DNA of 64,000 bases from an uncultured Ruminiclostridium sp. (GTDB taxonomy: Bacteria; Bacillota; Clostridia; Oscillospirales; Ruminococcaceae). Made by a program: the position numbers and the translations under genes. Shown here one piece after another: positions 36,415 to 46,092 of this stretch; within the stretch, counting starts at the first letter, position 1, and each line of letters begins with the position of its first letter. A model generated the notes under the pieces. The model was not told where the DNA came from. It ran no database searches and worked only from the letters and a program-made list of their open reading frames with translations. Location: contig CANQED010000003.1 in assembly GCA_947594425.1 (NCBI GenBank), positions 143,793 through 207,792 of the forward strand, in the 5' to 3' direction.

Positions 36415-36443
36415 TTGACATTAAAACCGCTTTGTGCTAAAAT
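36415..36443 (+). promoter_or_regulatory. Promoter of the 5'-nucleotidase gene
   Basis: TTGACA-17 bp-TAAAAT. Confidence 0.75.
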
Positions 36444-36494
36444 AAAACCGTAATATCCATAATAGGATACAGATATAAGAAAGGATGGACTAAA

Positions 36495-38795
36495 ATGATT
36501 TTTAAAAAATGTCTTGTCGGCATTTTAGCGGCGGCTGTAGCCGTATCGTCACTGCCGACTATGGTATTCGCGCAGGACGATGCCGACACCGTGACGCTGT
36601 TTACCACCAACGACGTACACGGCGTGGTGCAGTCGGGCGACGGCGTTATCGGTATGGCGCTCGCGTCCGCTATCGCCGAGTCTACGCCTAATTCGCTGCT
36701 TATCGACGCGGGCGACGCAACGCAGGGCGCTGCATTTGCCACACCGTCGCTCGGCGAGGACGTTATCAAGGTCATGAACGCCGCGGGCTATGACGTTATG
36801 GCGGCGGGCAACCACGAATTTGACTACGGTCTCGATCAGCTGCTTGCTAACGCTGAGACGGCGGATTTTCCCATTATCTCCGCTAATGTGCTTAAGGACG
36901 GCGAGCCGCTCCTCGACAGCAGCACGATAATAGAAGAGGGCGGTCACAAGATAGGCTTTATCGGCGTTACCACCGTAAGCACCGCGACCTCCACCAACCC
37001 CTCAAAGCTTGAGGGCGTGACCTTTGCCGACGAGATAGCCTCTGTTAAAGAAGAAATTGCCGATATATCCGCGGATGTGGACACTATCGTAATTGTAGGA
37101 CACCTCGGCAACAATGCCTCTGCGGTAAAATGCACCTCAGAGCAGCTGCTCGCGGGGCTTAGCGATGAAGAGCTCGCTAAGGTCTCGGCGTTTATCGACG
37201 GACACAGCCACACCGAAGAGCAGACCTCATATGAGCGTGACGGCAATTCGGTAGCTATCGTCCAGACGGGCACGAGATTTACTAAGCTCGGAAAGGTAGA
37301 GCTTACCTTTAACGACGACGGCGTTACCGCCACGGCGGAGCTTCTCGACGCTGATGCAGCGGGTGCATATCAGCTCACCGAGGACGGCAAGTCGAGGCTC
37401 GACAGCGTAGAAGCATATATCGCCGAGATAGCCGGCGCGCAGGCTGAGATAAACTCTCAGGTGCTGTGCGAGAACATTATCCCGCTCTGGGGCGGATATG
37501 TGTACTTTGACTATGCAGAGCCGCGCGCGTTTGAGACAAACTTCGGCGACTTTGTCTGCGACGCTTTTGTAAGATACGGTGAAGAATTTGCCGAAAATGC
37601 GGGTCTTGACCTGCCCGTTATAGGATTTGAAAACGGCGGCGGCATCTCCGCCACCCTCCCCAACGGAAAGATAACAAGAGGCGACGTGCTCAGCGCGTTC
37701 AACCACGGCAATACCGTCGTAGTGCTTAAGGTCTCCCCTGCGGAGATATATGCCGCTCTTGAAGTGGGTCTTACCATGACGGGTCAGGACGACAGCGGCT
37801 TGCTGATAAGAGAAAGAGTAAGCGGCAGCTTTATGCAGGTAGGCGGTATGGATTATGCTTTTGATCCCTCCGCAGAGAGCGGCAACAAGGTGACAGCGCT
37901 GTCTGTTTGGGATGATAGTGTCGAGGGTTATACAGAGCTCGACTGCAACGATACCGAGCATAAGATACTGCTCGTCACTAACGATTATGTAGCGTCCGGC
38001 TTTGACGCAAATGACAAGATAGGCGAGCTCGGCGGCGAGGATTATCTGATAGAAAGCTATATCCTCGAGCAGACCGAAAACGGCACTAAGCCGCTTTGCG
38101 TCCCTTCAGACGACGTGCGTATCTGGATACCCGAAAACATAGATAAGGCTATGGAATACAGCGTCACCATACCCGTATATGACGCGGCTACTCTCGGCAC
38201 TACCCCCGGAGCCACTATAACCGAAAATTCCGTGACGCTGTCTAACCGCGTAGTACACATACGTATAGACAACGGCGAGGCAGAGGAGTACGTCACCGAC
38301 GAAAACGGCTGCGTTACCGTCGAATTAGAACACTCGGGTATGTTCACCCTCTTCCTTGAAGAGTCTACAGACGGTATGCCCGTATATATCAACAATTATT
38401 CGGGCGCGGGCACATATTATACCAGAGAGGGATATTACCGCTTTGGCTTTGCGGCTCCCGCCGATCTGCCCGAATATGTAGAGCCCGAGGAGACCACTGC
38501 TCCCGAGGAGACCACCGCCCCCGAGGAGACTACCGCCCCCGAGGAGACTACCGCTCCCGAACAGACCACGGCGGGCGAGCTTATCGAGCCCCCGACTACC
38601 GAGGCTCCCGCAGCTACCACCACCGAGAGCACCGATAACGTTATCGGCGACTCCGACGGCGGAAATGACAGCGGCGACACCGACACTGACGACGGCGCGG
38701 GCAACCCCGACACGGGCGTCGGCTTCGCTTCGTCAGCGGTGTGCATTGCGGCAGGCGCAATTTGCGCGTTGGCACTGATAAAGAGAAGAAAATAA
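36495..38795 (+). CDS. Cell-surface 5'-nucleotidase / metallophosphoesterase (UshA-like), Thr/Glu-rich stalk and NPDTG-type C-terminal anchor
   Basis: Signal peptide; VTLFTTNDVHGVV, GNHEFDYGL, GHSHTEEQ; TTAPEETTAPEE repeats; NPDTGVGFASSAVCIAAGAICALALIKRRK. Confidence 0.92.
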   Translation: MIFKKCLVGILAAAVAVSSLPTMVFAQDDADTVTLFTTNDVHGVVQSGDGVIGMALASAIAESTPNSLLIDAGDATQGAAFATPSLGEDVIKVMNAAGYDVMAAGNHEFDYGLDQLLANAETADFPIISANVLKDGEPLLDSSTIIEEGGHKIGFIGVTTVSTATSTNPSKLEGVTFADEIASVKEEIADISADVDTIVIVGHLGNNASAVKCTSEQLLAGLSDEELAKVSAFIDGHSHTEEQTSYERDGNSVAIVQTGTRFTKLGKVELTFNDDGVTATAELLDADAAGAYQLTEDGKSRLDSVEAYIAEIAGAQAEINSQVLCENIIPLWGGYVYFDYAEPRAFETNFGDFVCDAFVRYGEEFAENAGLDLPVIGFENGGGISATLPNGKITRGDVLSAFNHGNTVVVLKVSPAEIYAALEVGLTMTGQDDSGLLIRERVSGSFMQVGGMDYAFDPSAESGNKVTALSVWDDSVEGYTELDCNDTEHKILLVTNDYVASGFDANDKIGELGGEDYLIESYILEQTENGTKPLCVPSDDVRIWIPENIDKAMEYSVTIPVYDAATLGTTPGATITENSVTLSNRVVHIRIDNGEAEEYVTDENGCVTVELEHSGMFTLFLEESTDGMPVYINNYSGAGTYYTREGYYRFGFAAPADLPEYVEPEETTAPEETTAPEETTAPEETTAPEQTTAGELIEPPTTEAPAATTTESTDNVIGDSDGGNDSGDTDTDDGAGNPDTGVGFASSAVCIAAGAICALALIKRRK

Positions 38796-38803
38796 GATAA
38801 AGG

Positions 38804-38845
38804 TAAAAAAATGGCTGCCGAGCGTTTTGCTCGGCAGCCATTTTT
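38804..38845. terminator. Bidirectional terminator
   Basis: AAAAATGGCTGCCGAGC gtttt GCTCGGCAGCCATTTTT. Confidence 0.9.
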
Positions 38846-39843
38846 CATTTTCTTTTAAGCATTCTTGTTATACCGACTATAAGCAATACCATACCGACCG
38901 CCAGCCCCGAAATCAGGATAAGCCACTGTATATTCTGATTAACGGTGGCCTCGTTCCACGTCAGCGGATAAAACGGCTGTATGCTCTCATATTCGGGTCG
39001 GCTTTCAAAGCCGAATTTAACTATCAGCCGATTTATTAAAAAGTTGGAGAAAAATGACGCCGCCGACAGCCCCACGGTCAGAATGCCGCCTTTGATTAAG
39101 CCGTTTAGTCGGCAATAGCGCAGCAGCAAAAATATCACCCAAGCGACGGGTATATATATCGCCGAGAGCGGCAGTACAATCCCCCAAAATCTGTTATCGG
39201 CGTTGATATACAGCCCGACAAACAGTATCAGCACGCCGTACAGCAGGGTATCCGCCGCAAAGCAGATAAGCGCCTTATGCCTTTTGAGCGCGCCTATCTG
39301 CGGCATATCCGCAAGCACTATCGGCAGGCATACCGCCGTCAGCCCGAAAAGGCTCCCCGCCGCCGCGACAAAAAACCAGTCCCCGCCGACATATATGCAT
39401 ACAGTCATTAGCAGCAGCATAAGCGTCAGCGTAAAAGCGCACACCGTCACCGTAAAGCGGTGCTTGTACACAAACAGCGGCAATGCCGTGACAGACGCGG
39501 TAAGAGCTAACGACGCGAGCACGATAAAAAACCAGTCAAGTGCCTGTGCCACCGCAAGATTTACTATCAGGCAGACTAATACGGGTATCAACAGTATCCC
39601 CGATATCACCGCCCCGACGGTAAACGCGCGGCGATTTTGCTTTTTCCTCTGATCCATAATGACGCTGTCGGTTTCGCGCGCAAGGGCGGTTTCTTCGCTC
39701 TCGTTTTTGAGCAGCTTCAGCATATCGCGGCACTTTGTACAGTATGAAAGGTGCGCCTCCACTGCCTCGCGGCTGTCCGAGCTGCAAACCCCGTCGGCAT
39801 ACAGCGGCAAAAGATCCTGCGTTATATCACACGTTATCTTCAT
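38845..39843 (-). CDS. Anti-sigma factor-like membrane protein with N-terminal zf-HC2
   Basis: ITCDITQDLLPLYADGVCSSDSREAVEAHLSYCTKCRDML followed by many TM helices; next to an ECF sigma gene. Confidence 0.82.
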   Translation of the reverse strand: MKITCDITQDLLPLYADGVCSSDSREAVEAHLSYCTKCRDMLKLLKNESEETALARETDSVIMDQRKKQNRRAFTVGAVISGILLIPVLVCLIVNLAVAQALDWFFIVLASLALTASVTALPLFVYKHRFTVTVCAFTLTLMLLLMTVCIYVGGDWFFVAAAGSLFGLTAVCLPIVLADMPQIGALKRHKALICFAADTLLYGVLILFVGLYINADNRFWGIVLPLSAIYIPVAWVIFLLLRYCRLNGLIKGGILTVGLSAASFFSNFLINRLIVKFGFESRPEYESIQPFYPLTWNEATVNQNIQWLILISGLAVGMVLLIVGITRMLKRK

Positions 39844-40336
39844 ATCGTATCCTTTCTTTGATCTTCAGTCTTGCGCGATGATAAGTGACCCTCGCCCACG
39901 ATTCTGTCTTACCGAAAATCTTCGCTATCTGCGAAAATGACAGCTCGCCGAAAACCCTCAGCGAAAATACCTCCTTATACGGCTCGCTCAGCGCGTGGAC
40001 GGCAAGATGTATTTGCAGCACCGCGTCCTTTTCCTCGGCGGCGGTCTGCGGATCGGAAACTTTATCGGGGATATCCGCCGAGTGCTCCTCGCTTTTTGCC
40101 GTAAAGCGCTTGTTTCGGCGCATTTCGTCATAGAATAAGTTTTTGGCTATGGCGCATAAATAGGTCAGCTCGTCCGCCTCTCCCCTATAGCCGCCGCTCA
40201 TTGCCTTAAAAAATGTCTGCTGAGTGAGCTCCTCGGCAATATCGGCGTCTTTAGCAAGCGTCATCATATAAGAGAATACCCGCATAAAATACACTCGGTA
40301 CAGCTTTTCAAGATCCGTAGCATCGCCCCCTTTCAT
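39827..40336 (-). CDS. ECF-type RNA polymerase sigma factor
   Basis: LEKLYRVYFMRVFSYMMTLAKDADIAEELTQQTFFKAMSG and region 4 EVFSLRVFGELSFSQIAKIFGKTESWARVTYHRARLKIKE. Confidence 0.93.
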   Translation of the reverse strand: MKGGDATDLEKLYRVYFMRVFSYMMTLAKDADIAEELTQQTFFKAMSGGYRGEADELTYLCAIAKNLFYDEMRRNKRFTAKSEEHSADIPDKVSDPQTAAEEKDAVLQIHLAVHALSEPYKEVFSLRVFGELSFSQIAKIFGKTESWARVTYHRARLKIKERIRYEDNV

Positions 40337-40399
40337 ATATTAGACTGCAACAGTGCGTAAACGTTACAGCTTTTTTACAAAAAATTTCGGCGAGAGACC

Positions 40400-41620
40400 T
40401 TATCTGTCCTCCCGCCAAACCGCCGTCCCCGCGCTGTGCGCTGTGGAAAACGCTATTTGCAGATTGTACCCGCCGGTATAAGCCGCCACGTCTATGATTT
40501 CTCCCGCAAAATAAAGCCCGCGTATTAGCCTTGACTGCATAGTCTTGGGGTCTATCTCCTTTACGCTTATACCGCCGTCGGTGATTATCCCCTCCTCGAC
40601 GGGGCGCAGCCCCTTAATACTCAGCTTATACGCCTTAAGCACGCCGACTAATGCCGCCCGCTGTGTACGCGTCAGCGAGTTTGCAGGGAGTGTGGGCTCT
40701 ATCTCGGCGCGGCGTAATACCTCGGGTATCATTACCTGCGGCAAAAGCTTTTTTAACAAATTCGACATTTGCCGGTTCTTTTCCTCGCCTATGTCCCTTA
40801 ATATCCTCGCGTCGAGCGTTTTGTCGGAAAGCGCGGGCTTTAGATCTATCTCGACGGTACAGCCCTGCTCGCGCATATATCCCGATGCCGACAGCACGAG
40901 CGGGCCGCTTATCCCAAAATGGGTGAAAAGCATTTCCCCCTGCTCCTTATACAGCGTCTTGCCGCTCTTAGCCTTAAGCGTCAGCGATACGTTTTTCAGC
41001 GTCAAGCCCGACAGCGGCGCGCAGTCCTCTATCGTTTCCATAGGCACAAGCATAGCTTTCGGCGGCACTATCGTATGACCGAGCGCGCCCGCGATTTTGT
41101 ACCCGTCGCCCGTAGAGCCTGTCGCGGGGTAAGATACCCCGCCTGTCGCGAGTATCACCGCGTCCGCGTCGAATTTTTGCCCGCCGCCGCTTACCGCGCA
41201 GACCGCGCCGCCGCTTAGGTGTATCTTATCCGCGCGGCACTTAATAAATTTTACGCCGAGCCTTTCGCATTCGGCCTTAAGCGCACTCACGATATCCCCC
41301 GCCCTGTCCGATACGGGAAATACCCTCCTGCCGCGCTCGGTCTTTAGCGGCACTCCGAGCCTGCTTTGGAAAAGCTCCATAGTGTCGTATGCCGAAAACC
41401 CCGCCAGCGCGCTATATAAAAAGCGTCCGTTGACGGGGATATTACGCAGTATGTTCTCGTTGTCGCTGTTGTTGGTTAGGTTGCAGCGCCCCTTGCCGGT
41501 TATCCCGAGCTTTACCCCGGGGCGGTCGTTGCGCTCGAGGCAAATTACCTCGCTGCCCTCGGCGGCGAATATCGCCGCGGTCATCCCTGCCGCACCGCCG
41601 CCTATAACTACCGTCGTCAT
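40400..41620 (-). CDS. HI0933-like FAD-dependent oxidoreductase (BaiN family)
   Basis: MTTVVIGGGAAGMTAAIFAAEGSEVICLERNDRPGVKLGITGKGRCNLTN and GEIIDVAAYTGGYNLQIAFSTA. Confidence 0.88.
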   Translation of the reverse strand: MTTVVIGGGAAGMTAAIFAAEGSEVICLERNDRPGVKLGITGKGRCNLTNNSDNENILRNIPVNGRFLYSALAGFSAYDTMELFQSRLGVPLKTERGRRVFPVSDRAGDIVSALKAECERLGVKFIKCRADKIHLSGGAVCAVSGGGQKFDADAVILATGGVSYPATGSTGDGYKIAGALGHTIVPPKAMLVPMETIEDCAPLSGLTLKNVSLTLKAKSGKTLYKEQGEMLFTHFGISGPLVLSASGYMREQGCTVEIDLKPALSDKTLDARILRDIGEEKNRQMSNLLKKLLPQVMIPEVLRRAEIEPTLPANSLTRTQRAALVGVLKAYKLSIKGLRPVEEGIITDGGISVKEIDPKTMQSRLIRGLYFAGEIIDVAAYTGGYNLQIAFSTAHSAGTAVWREDR

Positions 41621-42477
41621 ATATCTTTCTTGTATACCTCGTGCTCGTCCCACAGCTTTTCAAGCTTGGCAAAGGTGTTTTCTATATTGTCCTTTTTCTT
41701 TGCGCCTACGGCCACTATCATAGCGTTAAGCAGGCTAAGCGGCGCTACGAGCGAATCCGCGAACCCCGCCATATCGCTGCGGGCTATAAGCAATTGATCT
41801 GCGTACCCCGCGAGAGGCGAAGCCGCGCTGTCGGTTATCGCCACTATATCCGCGCCGCAGGACTTAGCGTATGCGGTCGCGTTAATGGTGCTCTGTGAAT
41901 AGCGCGGAAAAGACAGCGCGATAAACACGTCCTTTTCGGTCATATTGATTATCTGCTGATAAATACCGCTGGTATTTATCGCCTGTACAAAATGTATATT
42001 GTCAAAGATAAGCTGAAAGTTATAGTCAAGGAACCTTGCAAGAATATTCGCGCTCATAACGCCGAGTATATATATCCTGCGCGCCGAGCATATCTTCTCT
42101 ATCGCCGTGTCAAACTGCTCGGTGTCTATCTCCTCTAGCGTATGCTTTATACGGTCTATGTCTTGCGTCAGCGTATTTTTAAGCACGCTGCCGCCGCCTA
42201 TCCTGTCGTTGGTTATATTTATGCGCTGGACCGCGGTAAGGCGGTTCTTTATCAGCGCCTGCAAATTTTTCTGTAGTCCCGGATAGCCGTCATAGCCTAA
42301 TTCGTCGGCAAAGCGCACCACCGTCGACTCGCTTACCCCGACGGCGTTGCCGAGCTTTAGCGCGGTCATATACGCCGCCTTTTCGTAGCTCTGGAGAATA
42401 AAATTAGCGATAAGCTTTTGACTTTTGGAAAAGGTGCTCATTCGGCTCTCTATGGTCTGTAGAAGATCCTCCTGCAT
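41617..42477 (-). CDS. MurR/RpiR family transcriptional regulator (HTH plus SIS domain)
   Basis: MQEDLLQTIESRMSTFSKSQKLIANFILQSYEKAAYMTALKLGNAVGVSESTVVRFADELGYDGYPGLQ. Confidence 0.92.
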   Translation of the reverse strand: MQEDLLQTIESRMSTFSKSQKLIANFILQSYEKAAYMTALKLGNAVGVSESTVVRFADELGYDGYPGLQKNLQALIKNRLTAVQRINITNDRIGGGSVLKNTLTQDIDRIKHTLEEIDTEQFDTAIEKICSARRIYILGVMSANILARFLDYNFQLIFDNIHFVQAINTSGIYQQIINMTEKDVFIALSFPRYSQSTINATAYAKSCGADIVAITDSAASPLAGYADQLLIARSDMAGFADSLVAPLSLLNAMIVAVGAKKKDNIENTFAKLEKLWDEHEVYKKDI

Positions 42478-42561
42478 TTGTGTCACTTCCCTAAAAAAGA
42501 ATTTCACTGCTATATATTTTACTACAAACCGAAAGAATTTGCAAGATATTTTTTAAAACTT

Positions 42562-43443
42562 TCAAAAATTAGTCATCAGTCGGGCGACCGCCTCGGCGAC
42601 CCCGATATTGCCCCCGCCGCTTATCCCGCAGTCTTGCGCCGCCTCGCCCACGGCATAGCGATTAAGGTCTATCTCGCCGCCGACGCACTCGGACACCGCG
42701 ATAAGCCGCACCCCGCGCCTTGCCGCGCGCCTTATGCTCGGGAGCAATATCTCGGGTACGCCGCCGCAGCCGTAGCACTCTAGCACCGCCGCGCTTATGC
42801 CGCCGCACAGCATATCCATCATCTCGGGGATGAGCGCGGGGGTAACCTTGATAACGGCTACGTCCTTTCTCAGCGTAAGACAGGGGCGATACTCGCCCGA
42901 TATCGGCGGCGCATTTTCGTCAAGCTCGCCCCTGCGCGAGCGAAACGCGTCATATGACACGCTGTCCGCCTTATATATATCGCAGCCGTAAAATTTTCTC
43001 CCGCCGAACGCCGCCATAACGCCGTTTATGCCGCTCTTTGCTAAATTTACGGCAGCTTTAAGGTTTTGCGGCGCGTCGGAATTTTCCGCAAAAAAGGGCA
43101 TTTGCGACCCCGTCAGCACTATAGGTATCGGCGGGTATCTCAGCATATAGTAAAGCGCGGCGGCGGTATAGCCGAGCGTATCGGTGCCGTGGGTTATTAT
43201 AACGCCGTCGTATCCGCGTATATTTGCGTCGATTTTCGCGGCGATGAGCTCCCAGTCGTCGGGGCAGATGTCGCTGCTGTCCTTATTCATAGTCACTTCA
43301 ACGTCTATATCGTCGCTTATCCCGCAGTGCGACAGCATTCGCCGCGCCTGTGTAACGCTTGCGAGCGGGGACAGACCCCTGTCTGCGGGCGGGCAGGAAA
43401 ATGTCCCTCCCGTCATTAGCCATAGCAGCCTTTTAGTACTCAT
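42562..43443 (-). CDS. Asparaginase
   Basis: RLLWLMTGGTFSCPP, YDGVIITHGTDTLGYTAAALYYML, PIVLTGSQMP. Confidence 0.92.
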   Translation of the reverse strand: MSTKRLLWLMTGGTFSCPPADRGLSPLASVTQARRMLSHCGISDDIDVEVTMNKDSSDICPDDWELIAAKIDANIRGYDGVIITHGTDTLGYTAAALYYMLRYPPIPIVLTGSQMPFFAENSDAPQNLKAAVNLAKSGINGVMAAFGGRKFYGCDIYKADSVSYDAFRSRRGELDENAPPISGEYRPCLTLRKDVAVIKVTPALIPEMMDMLCGGISAAVLECYGCGGVPEILLPSIRRAARRGVRLIAVSECVGGEIDLNRYAVGEAAQDCGISGGGNIGVAEAVARLMTNF

Positions 43444-43460
43444 ATTATCTCCTAATTATA

Positions 43461-43736
43461 AAGGCGGTCAAATATTTAGACCGCCTTGTTGTCTGTCGAA
43501 AAAGGTTTTAATAAAAAATATCAAGCTAAAATATTCGGAAGAAAAAGACGGGGTTGCACTGCCGCCGTTCGGCGGACAGTTTACGCTCATTTCTCTTATT
43601 GCTGTCGCAATCCGAGAAATAAGCTACGGGGTAAAAACATCAGGTTTTTGCCCCCATTTGAGATAAGTTTCAGCTTCGGAAAACACCGTAAGGTGTTTTC
43701 CGAAGCTGAAAGGCGGTCAAGCATTAAGACCGCCTT
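43461..43736. repeat. Hairpin array: six consecutive stem-loops bounded by near-identical AAGGCGGTC/GACCGCCTT hairpins
   Basis: Stems at 43461-43487, 43558-43580, 43589-43620, 43628-43654, 43668-43711 (20-bp perfect stem, GTAA loop) and 43710-43736. Confidence 0.8.
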
Positions 43737-43741
43737 GTATG

Positions 43742-45391
43742 TTATTTTGCCTTATTCAGCCTGTTTATAGTCTCGTCACAGCCGATAAGCCGCATTATAG
43801 TATAAAGGTCGGGAGAGTTTCTCTTTCCCGTCACCGCCACGCGCAAAATTCCGCACGCGTCCGCTACCGAGCCGACATATTTGTCGGGGTCAGCCTTGTA
43901 TTCTTTTATATTGGGGCAAAAGCCGAGCGGCTCGCCCACCCTCTTTACTCTGTCGAACCACTGCGACGAGTCGTCTAAGGGATCGTATTCTGCGATATAA
44001 GCCGAGATAAACTCGCTGCGCTTGTCGGCGGGTATCTTGGTATCAAAGTCGTATTCTTTAGGCGCGCCGACGTACAGATAATCATACATAGCGGTAAGGT
44101 CGCTCCACTTAGCTACGTCCTTTCTTACCTTAGTGCCGTTATACTTCCACAGCTTAATGCTCTCATTAAACTTATCCGCGCTATTGCTTATATATGAGCT
44201 TAACGCGGGGTCGTATTCCGCCGCCCATTCGGTGATAAGCCGTGACAGCTTTTCCTCGCTCATCCTTGAGATAACGTCGCGACTGACGGACAGCAGCTTA
44301 TCCATATCGAATAACGCGCCGCTGATAGACATCTTGTCGAGCTTAAACTTATACTCCGAGATATCCGCGTCGGGATTCTTCATACGCCAGCCCTCAAAGC
44401 CCGAGCTTGCTATCGTCATAAGGTACTCGTTTACCGACTCATAAGGAAAGCCCTGTTCGCTATAATATCTCACGCTCGCCTCTGGGTCCTTGCGCTTGCT
44501 GAGCTTGCGCTTGCGGTTCTCGCCGCCGTCGAGCTTCATTATCGGCGCGATATGAGCATAGCGCGGCATTTTGAGCCCGCTTACTTCAAATAGCTGATGA
44601 TGTATCGGGTACGAGCTTATCCACTCGTCGCCGCGTATCACGGTGGTAGTTCCCATAAGATAGTCGTCTATGACGTGCGCATAATGATAGGTCGGTATGC
44701 CGTCGCTCTTTAACAATACCACGTCGGTGATATTCTCGGGCATCTCGATATTGCCGCGTATTATGTCACGGCACACTATCTTAGCGTCTTCCTTTCCGGG
44801 AGAACGAAGCCTTATAACGTACTCGCAGCCGTCCTTTATCTTCTGCTCTATCTGCTCATAAGTAAGGCCGCGGCACTTTGCGTACTCGCCGTAATAGCCG
44901 GGCAGCAGCTTTTGGCTCTCCTGCGCCTTTCGCGTCTGCTCTAATTCTTCCGCGGTGCAAAAGCACGGATAAGCCAGACCTCTTGCCACCAATTCTTTAG
45001 CAAAGGCGCGGTATATCTCCCCGCGGGCGCTCTGACGGTAGGGTCCATAATCGCCGTACTCCTGCTCGCCGTCCGCCGACGCACCCTCGTCAAATTTTAT
45101 CCCGAATTCAGCCAGTGAGCTTATTATCTCGTCCGTGCCGTGCTCGACCTCGCGCTTTTTATCGGTGTCCTCTATGCGAAGATAGAACACGCCGCCGCTT
45201 TGCCGCGCTATCTTAGAGGATATAAGCGCGGCGTACAGTCCGCCTATGTGCATATATCCCGTCGGGCTGGGGGAGAAACGCGTCACCTCCGCCTTTTCGC
45301 CGAGCTCCCGCTTAGGGTAGCGCTCCATTATACTGTCGCGATCGGTCATTATATCGCCGAAAAGCAATTCGGCAAGAAGTCTGTTATCCAT
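43742..45391 (-). CDS. gltX: Glutamyl-tRNA synthetase
   Basis: VTRFSPSPTGYMHIGGLYAALISSKIARQSGGVFYLRIEDTDKKRE; KLSKRK. Confidence 0.95.
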   Translation of the reverse strand: MDNRLLAELLFGDIMTDRDSIMERYPKRELGEKAEVTRFSPSPTGYMHIGGLYAALISSKIARQSGGVFYLRIEDTDKKREVEHGTDEIISSLAEFGIKFDEGASADGEQEYGDYGPYRQSARGEIYRAFAKELVARGLAYPCFCTAEELEQTRKAQESQKLLPGYYGEYAKCRGLTYEQIEQKIKDGCEYVIRLRSPGKEDAKIVCRDIIRGNIEMPENITDVVLLKSDGIPTYHYAHVIDDYLMGTTTVIRGDEWISSYPIHHQLFEVSGLKMPRYAHIAPIMKLDGGENRKRKLSKRKDPEASVRYYSEQGFPYESVNEYLMTIASSGFEGWRMKNPDADISEYKFKLDKMSISGALFDMDKLLSVSRDVISRMSEEKLSRLITEWAAEYDPALSSYISNSADKFNESIKLWKYNGTKVRKDVAKWSDLTAMYDYLYVGAPKEYDFDTKIPADKRSEFISAYIAEYDPLDDSSQWFDRVKRVGEPLGFCPNIKEYKADPDKYVGSVADACGILRVAVTGKRNSPDLYTIMRLIGCDETINRLNKAK

Positions 45392-45414
45392 ATTTACCCT
45401 TTCTTAAGGTCGAT

Positions 45415-46023
45415 TTATGCTGTCGCGCGGTTTTGCTTAACGGTATTTACCACAAATACTATTACGGATGCAAGTACAAGGTTTATCGCGAGCTCTACAA
45501 GGAAATTGAGCCCCACCATACCGAATATCATATAAGCAAAGGCGTTGTCGTATCCCGCGCCCGCGCCCCATTCCGCCAATGTAGGCAGGAAAAAGATAAG
45601 GCAGCCTATCAAAAATATCCCCGTATTCACTACGGGCGCGGCGATACCCGATACGACCGCCGCCACATACTGATTTTTCTTGCTTAAAAGTCCGTAGATA
45701 AGCCCCGCGACAAGCCCCGCAGCTGTACCCTTAAGTATAACGGTCACGACCGTACCTACGGGATTGACTGCCAAGAATGCCGCCGCGTCGCCTGTTATCA
45801 GCACCATTATGCTGAATACAAAGCCTAACCACGCGCCCGCTTTCCAGCCGTACAATGCCGCTCCGACTATTATCGGCGCTAAAACGAGCGTAATGCTGAA
45901 CGGTCCGAACTTAATGCTCGCGGCGAGCCACTGTAATACTACAATTAGCGCCGTAAGCAGTCCGAGACCTACTACAGTAAAGGTTTTGTCGAAGCTCCAG
46001 CCCGACTTTTTGTTTTCTGACAT
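45415..46023 (-). CDS. ECF transporter S component, likely pantothenate-related
   Basis: Six-TM protein LLTALIVVLQWLAASIKFGPFSITLVLAPIIVGAALYGWKAGAWLGFVFSIMVLITGDAAAFLAVNPVGTVVTVILKGTAAGL; downstream of coaX. ATG 46023. Confidence 0.75.
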   Translation of the reverse strand: MSENKKSGWSFDKTFTVVGLGLLTALIVVLQWLAASIKFGPFSITLVLAPIIVGAALYGWKAGAWLGFVFSIMVLITGDAAAFLAVNPVGTVVTVILKGTAAGLVAGLIYGLLSKKNQYVAAVVSGIAAPVVNTGIFLIGCLIFFLPTLAEWGAGAGYDNAFAYMIFGMVGLNFLVELAINLVLASVIVFVVNTVKQNRATA

Positions 46024-46092
46024 AAAAATTCCTCCTTTGATGAAGCCTCCTGTCAAAGAGTGCCTCTCATAGCCCTTATGGGCGCACCGGTA

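Noticed and set aside
43486-43770. 94-aa forward ORF in the hairpin array
   Set aside because: Runs through six hairpins into the end of gltX; no RBS or protein-like composition.
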